Shown: positions 36,550 to 37,985 of the stretch, piece by piece
Position numbering within the stretch: position 1 is the stretch's first letter
Layout: each line of letters starts with the position of its first letter
The notes under the pieces: model-generated
The model's database searches: none
Told to the model about the DNA's origin: nothing
What the model saw: the letters and a program-made list of their open reading frames with translations, nothing else
Made by a program: the position numbers and the translations under genes
Assembly (NCBI GenBank): GCA_021731585.1
Contig: JAKFXB010000137.1
Location: 1 to 37,985, forward strand
Reading direction: 5' to 3'
Source: Alphaproteobacteria bacterium
GTDB taxonomy: Bacteria > Pseudomonadota > Alphaproteobacteria > UBA9655
DNA: 37,985 nucleotides

Positions 36550-36740
36550 TCAAATGCCGTCTAAGGCTGTGACTTTTTCAGCCATAAGCGCGACAACGGG
36601 GTCTCTCATAATGTCCATCAATTGTAGGACAAGGAAGGAGGATTCTGTCTTTCTTCATCCCCTATCATTCCAAAGGCAAAACTTGAGGTCAAAATCAATG
36701 TACTGCATAGTTTTAAACACACCTTTATTATTTTATTCAT
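36550..36740 (-). pseudogene. Fragments of a small secreted protein
   Basis: From ATG 36740 (AGGGAG upstream), a 40-aa frame reads MNKIIKVCLKLCSTLILTSS and FAFGMIGDEERQNPP: a signal peptide with a short tail, ending at TGA 36618-36620. A second frame opens at ATG 36618, sharing TGATG, and reads MDIMRDPVVALMAEKVTALD to 36550. Together they look like one about 62-aa exported protein split by a one-base change; two overlapping genes are the alternative. Confidence 0.4.
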
Positions 36741-37136
36741 GATGATATTACTCCCTACATTATGGTATAAATTCTATCTTTATCGGTTTATATGAATTAA
36801 ATCTTATAATCTTCGATAAATGGCGTGCATGTCAAGATCAGTGAATAAAAATAATAATTAATGCATTGAGTCTCTTGCAAAATTAGGAAAAATAAAGAGG
36901 AACGTTGACCTTAAATGAGGAAAATCTCAAGAAAATCAATTTTACTTAATTTTTCTCTTTATTTATTGCTCTGTGCCTTAACTTTAACTGACCTTTTCTT
37001 TGATTTTTCACCACTAAAGTCTCCTTCATGGCAAAGTACTTTTTGCAACCCAGGAAAGGCCAACTTCAGAAAATGAAAGAAATAGGCGAAAGAGAGGGGT
37101 TATAGCGGAAAAGGACTCTCTCTCTAAGTTCCTTCT
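36741..37136. other. Gap of about 400 bases
   Basis: AT-rich region between the secreted-protein fragments and the small membrane gene. One + frame at 36915-37076 (53 aa, MRKISRKSILLNFSLYLLL) has a signal-like start but no ribosome site, so it is not called. A minus-strand TTGACA lies near 36831-36836, but I find no well-spaced -10 for the gene at 36740. Confidence 0.35.
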
Positions 37137-37367
37137 TCATTTCTTTGTTTTCTTGCTTACCGTTTGAGTTTTAGACTTGCTAATTGTGAGTTGATTTCCA
37201 TTCTTTGTGGTTTCGGAACTCTTTTTATATTTTTCAAAGTACCAGAGAAGCATATTTTCATTGAAAGCAAGCCTCTTTTCGTAATTTTGGATCTCTTGAT
37301 TATGCTTGATCCACAAAAAGGAGGCAGAAACAAAGAAAATAACCATTCCAGTAAAGGCAGATGCCAA
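37137..37367 (-). CDS. Small single-pass membrane protein
   Basis: 76 aa from TTG 37367: a membrane helix (FTGMVIFFVSASFLWI), a helical stretch (EIQNYEKRLAFNENML) and a Lys-rich tail (SKSKTQTVSKKTKK). The start is doubtful. An ATG that overlaps the stop of the upstream gene (ATGA at 37395-37392) would give MNKALYSY in another frame; deleting one C from the CCC after it joins MNKA to FILTFLASAFTGMV in the annotated frame. The gene may thus be frameshifted at its 5' end. It pairs with the coiled-coil gene upstream. Possibly a transfer or surface-exclusion accessory; not recognised. Confidence 0.45.
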   Translation of the reverse strand: MASAFTGMVIFFVSASFLWIKHNQEIQNYEKRLAFNENMLLWYFEKYKKSSETTKNGNQLTISKSKTQTVSKKTKK

Positions 37368-37391
37368 AAATGTAAGAATAAAGGGCTTTGT

Positions 37392-37775
37392 TCATAGACT
37401 TGTATATTGCAACATCATGGCTTTCCAAGAGGTCAATGTGGATTCACCTTGCCTATGGAGTCGCTGGAGATCTTCTTCGGCTTGTTGTAAGAAAGGAGAA
37501 GAGCTCTCATAAAAGCTGGAGGTGACCTTGGTGCTTATGTCTAAAAAGTTCATTTTCAAGTGGGCAGAGATTCTCTGATCCAATTCTTTTGAGATGGTGT
37601 CTTCCAGATCCTCCTTAAAGGTTTTTAGGGTTTTCTGGATTTCTTGAGAAAAGGTGGCTTTGTTCTTCTCAACATCCTTCGTGATTTCTCCATGGAGATC
37701 TTTAAGGGCCTTCTTCAACGAGTCCTTGGCAAGTTGTTTTTCTAAATCTTGAAAGCTTGAATTGTCTTTCGGCAT
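37392..37775 (-). CDS. Coiled-coil protein, unknown function
   Basis: 127 aa, mostly helical, with heptad-like repeats (LEKQLAKDSLKKALKDLH, IQKTLKTFKEDLEDTISKEL). No signal peptide or membrane segment. Its last codons overlap a possible start of the next gene (ATGA). AAAAGG lies 8 nt before the ATG. It resembles the short coiled-coil accessory proteins seen beside conjugation genes, but no family is recognised. Nothing further is visible from here to the right edge. Confidence 0.55.
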   Translation of the reverse strand: MPKDNSSFQDLEKQLAKDSLKKALKDLHGEITKDVEKNKATFSQEIQKTLKTFKEDLEDTISKELDQRISAHLKMNFLDISTKVTSSFYESSSPFLQQAEEDLQRLHRQGESTLTSWKAMMLQYTSL

Positions 37776-37985
37776 AGGGAGGGATCCTTTTTAGTTTTGT
37801 ATAAGGCTTGCTTCTTATATGGAGATAAAGAAATTGAATTTTAAGGGAAAATTTTTAGTTTTGCTTTTTTATAATTACCTCTTTGAGAGATAATTCCTTA
37901 AACGTTATTTAATTCAGACATACTTCCTTTTACTGAAAGGACTCTGATAAAATATTTTTTAATAATTTTTTTAATAGCAATGTGT

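Noticed and set aside
36554..36742. Open frame of 62 aa on the + strand
   Set aside because: It lies opposite the signal-peptide frame with a good ribosome site on the minus strand and has no ribosome site of its own.
22572..37985. A second tRNA-Ser 3' end (attR) inside the window
   Set aside because: Scanning for TTCGAATCCCAC and CTCTCCGCCA found no second copy, so the right boundary cannot be set here.

Overview
The window reads as a piece of an alphaproteobacterial chromosome (1 to about 22.6 kb) followed by the left part of an integrated, conjugation-related element that begins at a tRNA-Ser gene and runs off the right edge. The host genome is moderately AT-rich. The block pcm-like / tolC-like / DUF2497 (PopZ-like) / valS is an order I associate with Alphaproteobacteria. 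The many short secreted proteins, Ti-type traA/traD genes on a tRNA-borne element, and heavy gene decay suggest an intracellular or protist-associated lineage (Holosporales or Rickettsiales-like). That placement is inference; no rRNA is present.

Chromosomal part. A family-4 uracil-DNA glycosylase is followed by the 4.5S SRP RNA and a dnaX-ybaB-recR repair/replication cluster. dnaX is split over two frames at a run of ten A. Next come a roughly 290-nt stretch that folds as a complex structured RNA with a pseudoknot, a small secreted protein, and groES-groEL read leftward under a textbook CIRCE operator and promoter. A leftward trio follows (GNAT acetyltransferase, Gfo/Idh/MocA oxidoreductase, HAD phosphatase). 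Rightward genes are a PhzF-like isomerase, a secreted protein with a 2OG-Fe(II) oxygenase signature, a PpiD/SurA-like chaperone, a subtilisin-like protease, a Pcm-like methyltransferase, a TolC-like efflux protein, a PopZ-like protein and valS. kdsB, a small secreted protein, a lipoprotein secretin with no visible partners, and trmB close the section.

Element. tRNA-Ser(CGA) at 22508-22597 is the probable attachment site. Beside it lie two pairs of 11-bp-phased repeats and a tyrosine integrase. A tightly coupled replication operon follows: HTH protein, an overlooked 54-aa ORF, CHC2/Toprim primase, RepA-like helicase and a small protein. This operon ends in a dense array of TGGAACA heptamers that looks like an iteron-type origin or operator. 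A second, decayed copy of the array lies 1.36 kb further on, with an amber-truncated hydrolase between the two. Then come an AAA ATPase with a PD-(D/E)xK-like tail, and divergent traD and traA of the Ti/RSF1010 type separated by a candidate oriT. The right end carries a secreted protein whose last residues form a eukaryotic-type CaaX prenylation box (CIIM), fragments of another small secreted protein, and two small membrane/coiled-coil proteins. No type IV secretion apparatus and no second attachment site are seen in the window, so the element's right end lies beyond it.

Decay. Frameshifts, an amber codon and a broken repeat copy are concentrated in the element. Large genes such as valS, groEL and traA are intact, which argues for real erosion more than uniformly poor sequence, although single-base errors cannot be excluded without reads.
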